Notes under the pieces: model-generated
What the model saw: only the letters and a program-made list of their open reading frames with translations
What the model was told of the DNA's origin: nothing
Databases searched by the model: none
Translations under genes and position numbers: made by a program
Assembly (NCBI GenBank): GCA_002337005.1
Contig: DDFD01000024.1
Span: forward strand, 1-64,000
Source: Flavobacteriales bacterium UBA1937
GTDB lineage: Bacteria; Bacteroidota; Bacteroidia; Flavobacteriales; Weeksellaceae
Length of the DNA: 64,000 bases
Reading direction: 5' to 3'
In this document: positions 17,301 to 24,860 of the stretch, piece after piece
Numbering within the stretch: position 1 is the first letter of the stretch
Layout: the number at the start of each line of letters is the position of its first letter

Positions 17301-20300
17301 TCTAATGGAAATTGCTGTAGTTGTTTCTGAGTATGGAGGCATTAAACAGCCTTTAACCAAAAACACCATTACCTATAAAAAATTTAATAAAGGTGGAAAT
17401 ATTAGTCTTATACTTTCGACTGACGAAGTATCTCAAGATTATCTGAAAAAAATAAAAATAAGCAAAAAGTATGAATATGATGAAACAGGTGATTTAACAT
17501 TACAAAAAGCCTATACAGATTATAACGGAGAAGCGGTAAGTATATCAGAGTACAAATATGCACCAGAATTTAGTAATGGAGATCATTATTTTTACGGCAA
17601 AATCAACAGCTCTTCTAGTACTACTTACAAAAATGATTTATCATTTACCACCAAAGAGTTAACTTTCTATAATCCTGATGGAACGGTTCAAAAAACAGAA
17701 AAATATAGTAACGATCCGAATGCACCTCCTATTGTTACTTCATATACCTATTTTACAGACGGCTCTGGAAATTTAAAAACACAAACTTTATCAGCATCAG
17801 GAATTACCTCACAAACTACGGAATATGGGTATGATACTACCAAAAGATATCTAAACAGCACCAAAACACCAGACGATTTAACCTCTACTTCGGTTATTAA
17901 TTATTTGGGCAGAGTAACCAAAGAAACCTCTGCTCTAGGTTTAGAAACCTCCTATTTGTATGATACTTGGGGAAATATTACAGAAATTACAGATTTTCTT
18001 GGCAAAAAAACCACCATTTCTAAATCTGTTGTAGATGCTACAGCAGGGACTTATTCTCTTTCCAAAAAAAGAGAAGGAGGCACAGAAACGGTCGTTATTT
18101 TTGACAGATTTGACCGAGAAATCATCTCTAAGACTCAGTCTTTGAACGGAGAATGGATAGTAGTTAAAACAGAATATGATGTACTGGGAAGAAAAACCAA
18201 ATATAGTGAACCGTATAAAGAAGGTGAAACCATAAAATGGAACTCTATAGAATATGATGAACTTAACAGACCTGTTAAAAACATAACTTATACCAACAAA
18301 ACCATCACTACTTGCTATGAAGGTCTAAAGGTAACGGTAGATGATGGGTACAAGAAAACATCTAAAACACTAGACGCAATGGGCAATACCATTCGTCATC
18401 AGGATTTTGGTGGTGTTATCCATTACAAATATTTCCCAAATGGAGCATTAAGTGAAACCTATTATGAGGGAGTAAAAACTACTTTTGATATAGATGATTG
18501 GGGAAATAAAAAGAAAATTGTAGACCCTTCGGCTGGTACTTTTGAATATGAATATGATAGTTTAGGAAGAATAACCAAAGAAATTACCCCAAAAGGTAAC
18601 ACCATTTTTACCTATGATACCTTAGGAAGACCGTTTACCGAGATTACTACTGGTAAATCAAGCGCAGAAAAAACATACATAGAAAAGAATTATGAATATG
18701 ATTCTGTAACCAAACTGCCAACCAAGATAAAGGGTAAAAGCTATAAAGCAGATGGTAGTACCTATAATGATTTTACTTATACTACATTATATGATACCTA
18801 TTTTAGAATAAAAGGCAAAATTGAAGATACACCAGATTTTACATATACTACCACCACTACTTTTGATAATTCTGGCAAACCAGATGTAATCAATTTAACC
18901 ACCAAACTGAAAGCCAATAATTACACCTCTGTTTCTGAAGTTAAAAATATATACGATACCAATGGCATTCTTATTGAGCAGGATGATAATATTACTCTGA
19001 AAAAGATTTGGCACGTAAGTCAGGTAAATGCCAAAGGACAAACCACACAATTAGAATATGGCAATGGCTATACCATTACCAATAATTATAATCCTACAGA
19101 TGGTTCTCTCACAAATACCACCCATCAAAATACCAATACAGGAGTAAAAGCCCTGGAAATAGATTATAGTTTTGATGTAAACCAGGGTGTTTTATTATCC
19201 AGAGACAACAAAACCTTTGGTAAAAAAGAAACCTTTACTTTTGATAAGCTCAACCGCCTTCTTACCGAAAAACTAAATAATGCTCTCGTTAACGAATATA
19301 CCTATGACAAGAGAGGCAGAATGACCTCTAATACAGAACTTGGCAAGTATAATTATAACGAAACAGACTACAAACTACAGAGCATTAATTTTAATACCAA
19401 TGGGCAACAGGTAAATACCAACAGAGGTTTTGCCACCATTACCTATAATGCATTTAAAAGCCCTCTGGAAATAACACTTACAGGCAAAGACCAGCTACAG
19501 TACGAATACAATACCCTAAAAACAAGATACAGAAGCCTCTCTACTACCAACGGAAGAGAAAAACTATATTCTTCTGATTTTGCAGTAGAAATTACCAAAG
19601 AAGGTAACACTACTAAGCTCGTTACCTACATCACAGGAGACCCGTACTCTGCCAATTATATAAAAAGAGAAGTAATTACCAATGGTACACTTACCGAAAA
19701 AGCAAATTATTTCTTGCACAGAGACCATTTAAGCAGTATATTAGCCATTACCAAAACAGATGGTACCATAGCAGAGAAGAGGTTTTATGATGCCTGGGGT
19801 AATCTGAAAGGGGGAAGCATGGCGCTCTTAGACCGTGGTTATACAGGGCACGAACATCTGCAATCTGTAGGATTAATACATATGAACGCCCGTATTTATG
19901 ATCCTGTATTGCGCAGATTCTTGTCTCCTGATAATTATGTGCAAGACCCTTATAATACCCAGAGTTATAACAGGTATGGGTATGGGTTTAATAACCCGTT
20001 ACTCTATACAGACCCTAGCGGAAACATTGCCTTTTTAGCAGCAGTAGCTATTGGAGCAGCAGTGGGCATACTTACAAAAGGCATTGCCAATATGATACAA
20101 GGCATACCGTTTTGGTATGGAGTAGGTAAAGCTGGTGCAATGGGAGCTGTATCTGGAGCGATAAGTTTTGGTATTGGTGCTTGGGCAAAAGGGATGTTTG
20201 ACAGTGTCGTCTCGGTTGGTAAGGCATTGTTTCAGGCAGGGATGCATGGCTTAAGCGGTGGTCTTACTTCTGCGCTAGAAAGTGGTAGTTTTAAAGGCTT

Positions 20301-21096
20301 TGGAGCTGCATTTTCTAGTGGTTTTGTATCATCCATTGTCTCCAGTAGTATAGAATCTTTGGGGCAAACAGGTGAAGTTCTTCCAGACGGTTCGGCAAAA
20401 TCAAACAGTTTTGGCAAAAGTGATTGGTTTAAAGCCAGTATGATAGCCTCTGGTGGTGTAAGTGGTGGCTTTAGCAGTATGATTGCTGGCGGTAATTTTA
20501 TGGATGGATTTAGGCAAGGTATAATTACAAGTGGATTGAATCATTTGGCACATTTAGGATTACAAGAATTACAAGAACTAAATGAAAAGAGAAATATTTA
20601 TGGGTTTTTAGATAAAAAAGGTATTAATCCACTGGATAACGCCACAGAAGAGAGCTTGAGGGCAATAGTTAAAATATTTAAAGAATATTATAATTTAGGC
20701 GATGATTTATGGGTGCGTTTTGCTGCTAATGGGGAAATAATTAAAGAATGGGCAAATGGTTCATATGATTATGGAGAATTTGTGAATAAGAATAACAATA
20801 TACAAGATGCAAATGGGGGTGAATCATTAGGTGTAACCCATCCTATTAGCGGAAGAATTATTATAGCTCCTGTATTTAAATCTCTACAAAATTATGATTT
20901 GGCATATACTGTAATCCATGAAATGAAACATTACAGCAATTGGACTTTAAAAATATTTCAAGGAAATGGAATAGCTCATGATATGAATGAAATGTCTGCC
21001 TATTTAGAATCTGCAAGTTGGGGGAATACTATAAGTTCACGAGGTCAAGAACATATACGAAATGTTTTTAATTTTTTAAAAATAATAATAAGATGA
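14344..21096 (+). CDS. SpvB/RHS polymorphic toxin with metallopeptidase-like tip, 2250 aa
   Basis: A Sec signal (IFFTALLFFFQNLIAQ) starts the protein. An SpvB-type domain follows (about 55-130, FALAYNSQSGNGQAGWGW), then FG-GAP/VCBS-like calcium motifs (GDYNNDGLIDLL, DYNGDGLTDFL, DFNGDGKTDFI, about 510-745), and many YD repeats (about 1040-1800). The RHS core ends in the usual RFLSPDNYVQDPYNTQSYNR block and a DPSG at about 1891-1894, the usual border of the variable tip. After a Gly/Ala-rich segment the tip (about 2075-2250) has HEMKH at 2192-2196, an HExxH zinc-peptidase motif, with a downstream MNEMSAY that could give the third ligand. RHS proteins make a shell around a toxic tip. The next gene overlaps it by 4 bp and is the likely immunity gene. 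Peptidase activity is inferred from the motif. Confidence 0.88.
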   Translation: MRIQIFFTALLFFFQNLIAQETSVIPLNYNTSGYAENASSALKLSTQSSTSTTLVPTINAEMTVSESGSLNYMLPFEVLKGVNNFQPNFALAYNSQSGNGQAGWGWNIVGISSITQGGKSKEIDGITIGPQFDNDDPFYLDGQRLIKKSSSVFETEKFSKIKITKYSSGDFSFIIKYPDGKIAKYKEISTRQHYISTLIDPIGNEIHYFYDVSANSPRLVRASYGGTDNLTDKFYINFNYITRKSAIKIYRNGVEFINDKILKTVETGSSYTGIYRKYSLGFDFVEGGTIERVRTIDVENESGEKLKPVNFSYNNVNSSGSIDISRGGTDKIPNNVVGLGSVALGEFDKSNDTKAYFSVKIVNDDKSEYYSLPQFPDLKINKTAEFFSGKVLSNNKITSKDCVISITTNYLGGSKDYLGYDIISQSQLSTAKDEIVINILSPESGIKREVKMYLSASNFAFSVKSAGEPHSNLPYDYDVNEENIDIDVTYYSETCFIPVSDRRDKLSRKFLSGDYNNDGLIDLLIIEQSHSNRTGRIYFLEIGKIQQNQTVQPVLLNEGASFYCNAEYYNIEFDGDGLPEIILFSRYGFKPAEISVLKINFQNNTISRIYIAKSLPNSLKYTPGPILFGDYNGDGLTDFLFPAKTYKTDKGDPYSLGKTFQKMDSENQYWLKYTSTGKEFIVTLEDLTTAKLAYLEPHDRNIIKRTSFLQKFWNGIPDSYTATEHATTTILPTDFNGDGKTDFIVVRKASKIKYENKLNRSTFSNVSRLLMLNKLLINNSYNAENLNKIQFIENTSINGTTSFRILPNEIDLENKLISPLSIIIPKNFSNGLSAFSSGVEIIDPLSGEKSIYTVNNDKFLEKQIQLVDNGSGVTQTVEYLPMKPFINNQQKVYTYTPDNSLNYPYYIHDTNELNYLVNKIHTNFDSKILTKEYRYENAIQHLEGKGFLGFQKTYVSDAYESHIRNGAIVNKAPTKGLFWNIQTRDPLMEIAVVVSEYGGIKQPLTKNTITYKKFNKGGNISLILSTDEVSQDYLKKIKISKKYEYDETGDLTLQKAYTDYNGEAVSISEYKYAPEFSNGDHYFYGKINSSSSTTYKNDLSFTTKELTFYNPDGTVQKTEKYSNDPNAPPIVTSYTYFTDGSGNLKTQTLSASGITSQTTEYGYDTTKRYLNSTKTPDDLTSTSVINYLGRVTKETSALGLETSYLYDTWGNITEITDFLGKKTTISKSVVDATAGTYSLSKKREGGTETVVIFDRFDREIISKTQSLNGEWIVVKTEYDVLGRKTKYSEPYKEGETIKWNSIEYDELNRPVKNITYTNKTITTCYEGLKVTVDDGYKKTSKTLDAMGNTIRHQDFGGVIHYKYFPNGALSETYYEGVKTTFDIDDWGNKKKIVDPSAGTFEYEYDSLGRITKEITPKGNTIFTYDTLGRPFTEITTGKSSAEKTYIEKNYEYDSVTKLPTKIKGKSYKADGSTYNDFTYTTLYDTYFRIKGKIEDTPDFTYTTTTTFDNSGKPDVINLTTKLKANNYTSVSEVKNIYDTNGILIEQDDNITLKKIWHVSQVNAKGQTTQLEYGNGYTITNNYNPTDGSLTNTTHQNTNTGVKALEIDYSFDVNQGVLLSRDNKTFGKKETFTFDKLNRLLTEKLNNALVNEYTYDKRGRMTSNTELGKYNYNETDYKLQSINFNTNGQQVNTNRGFATITYNAFKSPLEITLTGKDQLQYEYNTLKTRYRSLSTTNGREKLYSSDFAVEITKEGNTTKLVTYITGDPYSANYIKREVITNGTLTEKANYFLHRDHLSSILAITKTDGTIAEKRFYDAWGNLKGGSMALLDRGYTGHEHLQSVGLIHMNARIYDPVLRRFLSPDNYVQDPYNTQSYNRYGYGFNNPLLYTDPSGNIAFLAAVAIGAAVGILTKGIANMIQGIPFWYGVGKAGAMGAVSGAISFGIGAWAKGMFDSVVSVGKALFQAGMHGLSGGLTSALESGSFKGFGAAFSSGFVSSIVSSSIESLGQTGEVLPDGSAKSNSFGKSDWFKASMIASGGVSGGFSSMIAGGNFMDGFRQGIITSGLNHLAHLGLQELQELNEKRNIYGFLDKKGINPLDNATEESLRAIVKIFKEYYNLGDDLWVRFAANGEIIKEWANGSYDYGEFVNKNNNIQDANGGESLGVTHPISGRIIIAPVFKSLQNYDLAYTVIHEMKHYSNWTLKIFQGNGIAHDMNEMSAYLESASWGNTISSRGQEHIRNVFNFLKIIIR
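20297..20543 (+). repeat. RHS pre-toxin homology block, parent copy
   Basis: This part of the toxin gene, including GFRQG and MIAGGNFMDG codons, recurs nearly unchanged at 21755-21893 and 23119-23371. A segment a little upstream (20086-20230) recurs at 24473-24619. These shared blocks precede different toxin tips and could guide recombination. Confidence 0.8.
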
Positions 21097-21659
21097 TTAA
21101 AATGCTTTGTTTATTTATTTTTAGTTTTTGGTGTATATCTTGTTCAACTCAATTGAAGTTGAACAAAAGCACTGATATTGATATCGTTTTGGAAAAACAG
21201 CCACAAGAAAAAGAAAATGGAAAATCATTTAGTTATCTATTAAAAAACAACACAAATAATACATATATAATTGATCCAATGGGATTTGAGGGTAGTATTA
21301 CATATTATGAAAATAATAATCCTGCACCTTTAATGTCATATCCTGAAGGATATTTTTATAGAGGTAATGAGATTCAGTGTAAAAAAGACATCATTATTTT
21401 GAAACCCTTTGAAAGCAAAAAAGCTTCTATCAATATATGTATTAATTCAACAGGCTCAGGTCTAGATGTTTATAGAATATCTCCCCATAATAGATATTTT
21501 TATTCAGTAAAATCAGTTCATAATGAAAAAACGTTAAAAATAAATGGCTGTGAAAAATATATTAATCATCTAGAAAATCAAGGATATAAAATATTAGAAG
21601 ATAGTATTATTGCTAAGATTCCATTTATTCCTGATTTTAGGTGGTCAAAAAATAGGTAA
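21093..21659 (+). CDS. Immunity candidate 1, lipoprotein, 188 aa
   Basis: The start overlaps the RHS stop by 4 bp (ATGA), the position expected for an immunity gene. The N-terminus is a lipoprotein signal (CLFIFSFWCISC) with the acylated cysteine at about residue 17, so the protein is probably membrane-anchored facing the periplasm or exterior. The body is beta-rich with several Tyr/Asn-rich stretches and two further cysteines. I know no family. The job as inhibitor of the HEMKH tip is inferred from adjacency and from the polymorphic toxin scheme. The exported location suggests the toxin acts outside the cytoplasm. Confidence 0.65.
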   Translation: MIKMLCLFIFSFWCISCSTQLKLNKSTDIDIVLEKQPQEKENGKSFSYLLKNNTNNTYIIDPMGFEGSITYYENNNPAPLMSYPEGYFYRGNEIQCKKDIIILKPFESKKASINICINSTGSGLDVYRISPHNRYFYSVKSVHNEKTLKINGCEKYINHLENQGYKILEDSIIAKIPFIPDFRWSKNR

Positions 21660-21675
21660 TGTTCCAAAGTTAGTG
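21655..21675 (+). repeat. Cassette junction repeat 1
   Basis: GGTAATGTTCCAAAGTTAGTG overlaps the stop codon of immunity candidate 1. A copy with 19 of 21 identities follows immunity candidate 3 (24379-24399), and a shorter variant follows immunity candidate 2. It marks where one toxin-immunity cassette ends and the next fragment begins. Confidence 0.6.
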
Positions 21676-21754
21676 ATATACCAAATTAATTTTACAAATT
21701 ATTGAAAGTCAATATCAATAAAATTGTAAATTTATAAAATAAGATTAAGTTAAC

Positions 21755-21893
21755 AAAAACAGTTTTGGCATAAGTGATTGGTTTAAAGCCAGTATGATAG
21801 CATCTGGTGGTGTAAGTGGTGGCTTTAGTAGTATGATAGCAGGTGGTAATTTTATGGATGGTTTCAGACAGGGGCTAATTACGGCTGGTTTAA
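21755..21893 (+). repeat. RHS homology block, copy 2
   Basis: This block matches codons of the RHS gene around SDWFKASMIASGG to FRQG. A stop codon in frame at 21746-21748 cuts it off from any longer RHS reading frame. Confidence 0.75.
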
Positions 21894-22423
21894 ACCACGT
21901 GGCGCATGTGGTTAGTGATGAATTTCAGGAAGCTCAATTAAAAAATAAAATTAGAGATGCGCTCTCAGACCCTGACGGAAAGCCCCAAAAAAAACTATCC
22001 AATATTGAAGAAATCAAAAAGCAAATAAAAAGTCTTTTTACAAAAGATATGCTTACAGCTGACCAAAGCAAAATGGTAATTGAAAAAATTTCAAACTTAG
22101 ATAGATGGAATGACGGGGTAACCCAATTTAAAATGAATACGAGTAACGGACAAATAGTTAGTCAGATTGAAATATTGTATCACAATAGTGCATTTGAATC
22201 AAACTATGTATTAGCTTGGACGATTTTACATGAATTTTATCATGCTGCAGATGATTTATTAGGAAGATGGTCAACAGAATATTATAGAGCTAAAAATACT
22301 TTAAAACTAAATTCAAAAGCGTTGTCTGATCATATGTGTGACTGGGCAGAAGGTAGAGCATATAAATTTTCACATAGCTTAGATGGAATTAGTTTCTATG
22401 ATAGAAGTAAATATATCAAATAA
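21794..22423 (+). CDS. Orphan RHS toxin tip 2, HExxH metallopeptidase-like, 209 aa
   Basis: The first 30 residues repeat the pre-tip part of the RHS protein (MIASGGVSGGFSSMIAGG). The rest is a different tip. It carries HEFYH at residues 146-150 within WTILHEFYHAADDL, an HExxH zinc-peptidase motif, and a later CDWAEGRAY that might hold the third ligand. No signal peptide, RHS repeats or good start region are present, and a stop lies 45 bp before the ATG in frame. It is best read as a silent cassette, usable if recombined onto the full RHS gene. It is followed 7 bp later by its own immunity candidate. Confidence 0.7.
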   Translation: MIASGGVSGGFSSMIAGGNFMDGFRQGLITAGLNHVAHVVSDEFQEAQLKNKIRDALSDPDGKPQKKLSNIEEIKKQIKSLFTKDMLTADQSKMVIEKISNLDRWNDGVTQFKMNTSNGQIVSQIEILYHNSAFESNYVLAWTILHEFYHAADDLLGRWSTEYYRAKNTLKLNSKALSDHMCDWAEGRAYKFSHSLDGISFYDRSKYIK

Positions 22424-22430
22424 CTTAATT

Positions 22431-23081
22431 ATGAAAAAAATAATAATTTTCTTACTTGTTTTTATTAACATCAAACTGTTTTCGCAGGAATCAAAAGAAA
22501 TTAGTTTTGAAATAAAATTTTTGGACATTTCTAAGTTTCAATTAAGAATAATTAATAGAACAAATAAAACCATATGCTTGTTATTTGATCCATTGAACAT
22601 AAAAATAATTAACAATTATTATAATGAAACTTTTGATATGACTAGTAATGTTTTATCAAATACCCTAATTTATTATAACAAAAATTTGATTCCTTATTGC
22701 ATTTTATACAACCCGGATATAACAAATTATTTTTATGAAAATTGTAAAAAAAAGAATGATTTTGAAGAATATTTAAAAAATAATACTATTAATCTTAATC
22801 CATATAGCTCAAAAATCATAATTTATGATTTGAAAAAAAATGATAAAGAGTGCTACCTATTAACAAAAAAAATTCAGAAAATAAAATTCCGTTTAGCTTA
22901 TTTTGGAAACGACATCAAAAAAGCATTAGATGACCATATAAAAACAATAGGCGAAAATAGCTCGAACATAAAGTCATATAATAATTTATTTTTTGACAAT
23001 ATTTATTCAAATTATGCTAATGGAAAATTTTTTGTAAATGAAAACAGACCTCCCTCTGCATTGCAATCCAAAAAACATTAA
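22431..23081 (+). CDS. Immunity candidate 2, secreted, 216 aa
   Basis: I chose ATG 22431, because it starts a clear Sec signal peptide (KKIIIFLLVFINIKLFSQ); the frame is open 48 bp further upstream but that extension spoils the signal. The mature part is Lys/Asn/Tyr-rich and predicted beta-rich, with no family I recognise. It lies 7 bp after the orphan metallopeptidase tip, as immunity genes do. It shares an exported location with the two other immunity candidates. Base composition is very AT-rich. Confidence 0.6.
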   Translation: MKKIIIFLLVFINIKLFSQESKEISFEIKFLDISKFQLRIINRTNKTICLLFDPLNIKIINNYYNETFDMTSNVLSNTLIYYNKNLIPYCILYNPDITNYFYENCKKKNDFEEYLKNNTINLNPYSSKIIIYDLKKNDKECYLLTKKIQKIKFRLAYFGNDIKKALDDHIKTIGENSSNIKSYNNLFFDNIYSNYANGKFFVNENRPPSALQSKKH

Positions 23082-23101
23082 ACTGAGATACTGCGGCAAT
23101 G

Positions 23102-23115
23102 AGTAATGCTCCCAA
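23102..23115 (+). repeat. Cassette junction repeat 2 (short variant)
   Basis: AGTAATGCTCCCAA is a shortened, slightly diverged version of the junction sequence at 21655 and 24379. It lies between immunity candidate 2 and the third RHS homology block. Confidence 0.45.
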
Positions 23116-23118
23116 CAA

Positions 23119-23371
23119 GCCTTTGGCGCAGCGTCAGCTAATGGTTTTGTATCATCTCTTATCTCCAGTAGTATAGAATCTTTGGGGCAAACAGGTGAAG
23201 TTCTTCCAGACGGTTCGGCAAAATCAAACAGTTTCGGCAAAAGCGATTGGTTTAAAGCCAGTATGATAGCATCTGGTGGTATAAGCGGTGGTTTTAGCAG
23301 TATGATTGCAGGGGGTAATTTTATGGATGGGTTTAGGCAGGGATTGATTACATCTGGATTAAATCACTTAG
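23119..23371 (+). repeat. RHS homology block, copy 3
   Basis: This is the longest copy of the pre-tip region (from AFGAAS to GLNHL codons). The frame is open only from 23107, after a TAA at 23104-23106, so it is detached from RHS repeats. Confidence 0.75.
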
Positions 23372-23877
23372 GAAGTAGAATTGAAAATAGTGCTTATGCA
23401 GATGGGGATGAAGGCTCTAAATCTGGGAATAACAAAGAAAGTCAATATGGAGATGTTTTTAATTTTTTTGATAAAAATAATTCTGATGATGATTATATAC
23501 TTTGGAAATATGCCGATAGACAAGTTTCAAATGGACCAGAAAAAAATGTAGTAACAATATATTCACATGGAAGTGCTGAAACCGTTAATCAAATGAAAGC
23601 GAATACGTTACACCAATATTTATTAAAACATAGCCCTACCTATTTAGATTCATATAAAAATCATTATCCAATTGATCTAAAAATAAGAGCTTGTTTTACA
23701 GGGCGTGGATTATCAAAACAATTGTCTTCTATAAACCCATATGCTAGAGTTCATGGAGCAACTCATTATTGGGAAATAAGGAGTTTTACTTCTCTTTTTA
23801 TTTGGCAGAATGGAGTTGCCAATGGGGGAGATTTTGTTATTTATCAAAATGGAATAAAAATAAGAAGTTATAAATGA
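23182..23877 (+). CDS. Orphan RHS toxin tip 3, caspase-like cysteine peptidase candidate, 231 aa
   Basis: Residues 1 to about 65 repeat the RHS pre-tip region (GKSDWFKASMIASGG). The remaining 165 residues are a new tip. A hydrophobic strand ends in IYSHGSAE with H129-G130, and about 40 residues later IRACFTGRG holds A170-C171. A strand-HG then strand-AC pair is the known catalytic layout of clan CD peptidases (caspases, gingipains, C80 self-cleaving domains). The C-terminus (GGDFVIYQNG) ends in beta strands. The start is a TTG within the repeat, so this is probably a silent cassette. The next gene overlaps it by 4 bp and is the likely immunity gene. Some surface-adhesin-like domains share the H/C pattern, so activity is unproven. 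Confidence 0.65.
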   Translation: MGQTGEVLPDGSAKSNSFGKSDWFKASMIASGGISGGFSSMIAGGNFMDGFRQGLITSGLNHLGSRIENSAYADGDEGSKSGNNKESQYGDVFNFFDKNNSDDDYILWKYADRQVSNGPEKNVVTIYSHGSAETVNQMKANTLHQYLLKHSPTYLDSYKNHYPIDLKIRACFTGRGLSKQLSSINPYARVHGATHYWEIRSFTSLFIWQNGVANGGDFVIYQNGIKIRSYK

Positions 23878-24362
23878 AAAAAATAATAGTTTTTTTAATA
23901 ATTTTTGTTATGTTTACTAGATGTAGTATTAATTCTGAAAGATTTTCAGAAAAAGAAATTGTTCAATTAAAACATAAAATAATAAATTCTGGAGATGAAT
24001 ATTCTTATATAAAATTAGCTACATATTACGAAAATGAGAATATTTATGGAGAAACATTACCTTTTTGTATAATAATGATAAATAGATATAATTACAAAAT
24101 GGGATATGATAAAGTCTTGGAAGAAATAATTAAGATCAATAATAAAGGAAAATATGATATTGATTTTTTAAATAATTTAAATGTAGGAGATAGAAACTTT
24201 GCTCTGTATTATCTTAACAAAGGATTAAAAGAAAATAATATTGAGTGTGTTTTTTTATTAGAAAAGATATATAGAAACGGGTTGGGTATTCCAAAAGATT
24301 TAATTAAAGCTGATAGTTTGAAACAAATTTATAATAATAAAATACAAGGTAAATTTAAGTAA
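23874..24362 (+). CDS. Immunity candidate 3, lipoprotein with Sel1-like repeat, 162 aa
   Basis: The ATG overlaps the previous stop by 4 bp. The signal (IIVFLIIFVMFTRC) ends with a cysteine that looks like a lipobox, although arginine before it is unusual. Residues about 115-160 contain a Sel1-type helical repeat (CVFLLEKIYRNGLGIPKD). Sel1/TPR folds bind other proteins, which would suit an inhibitor of tip 3. The function is inferred from gene order. A second short helical repeat may lie at 35-60. Confidence 0.6.
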   Translation: MKKIIVFLIIFVMFTRCSINSERFSEKEIVQLKHKIINSGDEYSYIKLATYYENENIYGETLPFCIIMINRYNYKMGYDKVLEEIIKINNKGKYDIDFLNNLNVGDRNFALYYLNKGLKENNIECVFLLEKIYRNGLGIPKDLIKADSLKQIYNNKIQGKFK

Positions 24363-24378
24363 AATATTAGTGGCTTCC

Positions 24379-24399
24379 GGTAATGCTCCAAACTTAGTG
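24379..24399 (+). repeat. Cassette junction repeat 3
   Basis: GGTAATGCTCCAAACTTAGTG matches the junction at 21655-21675 in 19 of 21 bases. Here the frame around it reads GNAPNLVVEAV, suggesting the repeat derives from a coding part of an older cassette. Confidence 0.6.
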
Positions 24400-24478
24400 G
24401 TAGAAGCAGTTTTGAACTTTAATTTATTGATAATCAACACGAAACCAACACTATAAAAATAAGAATAGACAAGCCAAT

Positions 24479-24640
24479 ATGATACAAGGCATACCGTTTT
24501 GGTATGGTATAGGTAAAGCTGGGGCTATAGGCGCTGTATCTGGAGCAGTAAGTTTTGGCATTGGCTCTTGGGCAAAAACACTCTTTGGAGAGCTGGTTAC
24601 AGTGGGCAAGGCGGCTACCTCTAATAGCTTTCAATTTTAG
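24479..24640 (+). pseudogene. Decayed fourth RHS cassette, 53 codons
   Basis: This fragment repeats the segment after the RHS core (MIQGIPFWYG, then AKTLFGELVTVGKA) that lies at 20086-20230 in the full gene. It stops at a TAG at 24638-24640 shortly after leaving the homology. It has no start region, tip or immunity gene. Confidence 0.75.
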
Positions 24641-24716
24641 TTTTAGGCTTTTAAAATGGCATTTTATTGTTTAAAGTGCTGTTTTGTAGAGAGTTGTAAT
24701 TTCTATAAAATCTAAA

Positions 24717-24752
24717 TACTGCTATACGAAATTTCGTATAGCGGTATTTTTT
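24717..24752 (+). terminator. Terminator closing the toxin array
   Basis: A perfect 22-bp palindrome (24721-24742, arms GCTATACGAAA and TTTCGTATAGC) is extended outwards by ATAC/GTAT and followed by a T-run. It stands after the last cassette remnant and before the convergent transposase gene. It could also be an end of the insertion sequence. Confidence 0.65.
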
Positions 24753-24860
24753 ACGGTACTTTCTAAAATTTCTAAAATTAGAACAGATTCTTAGCTCAAA
24801 GAAAATAGAAAGAAATTATTCTTTTTAAAATTCTCTAAAAATCATTGCTTTTTTCTTGTA

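Noticed and set aside
20035..20417. Minus-strand frames inside the RHS gene and its copies
   Set aside because: They arise because the pre-tip block is Gly/Ala/Ser-rich; the frames repeat only because the plus-strand block repeats.
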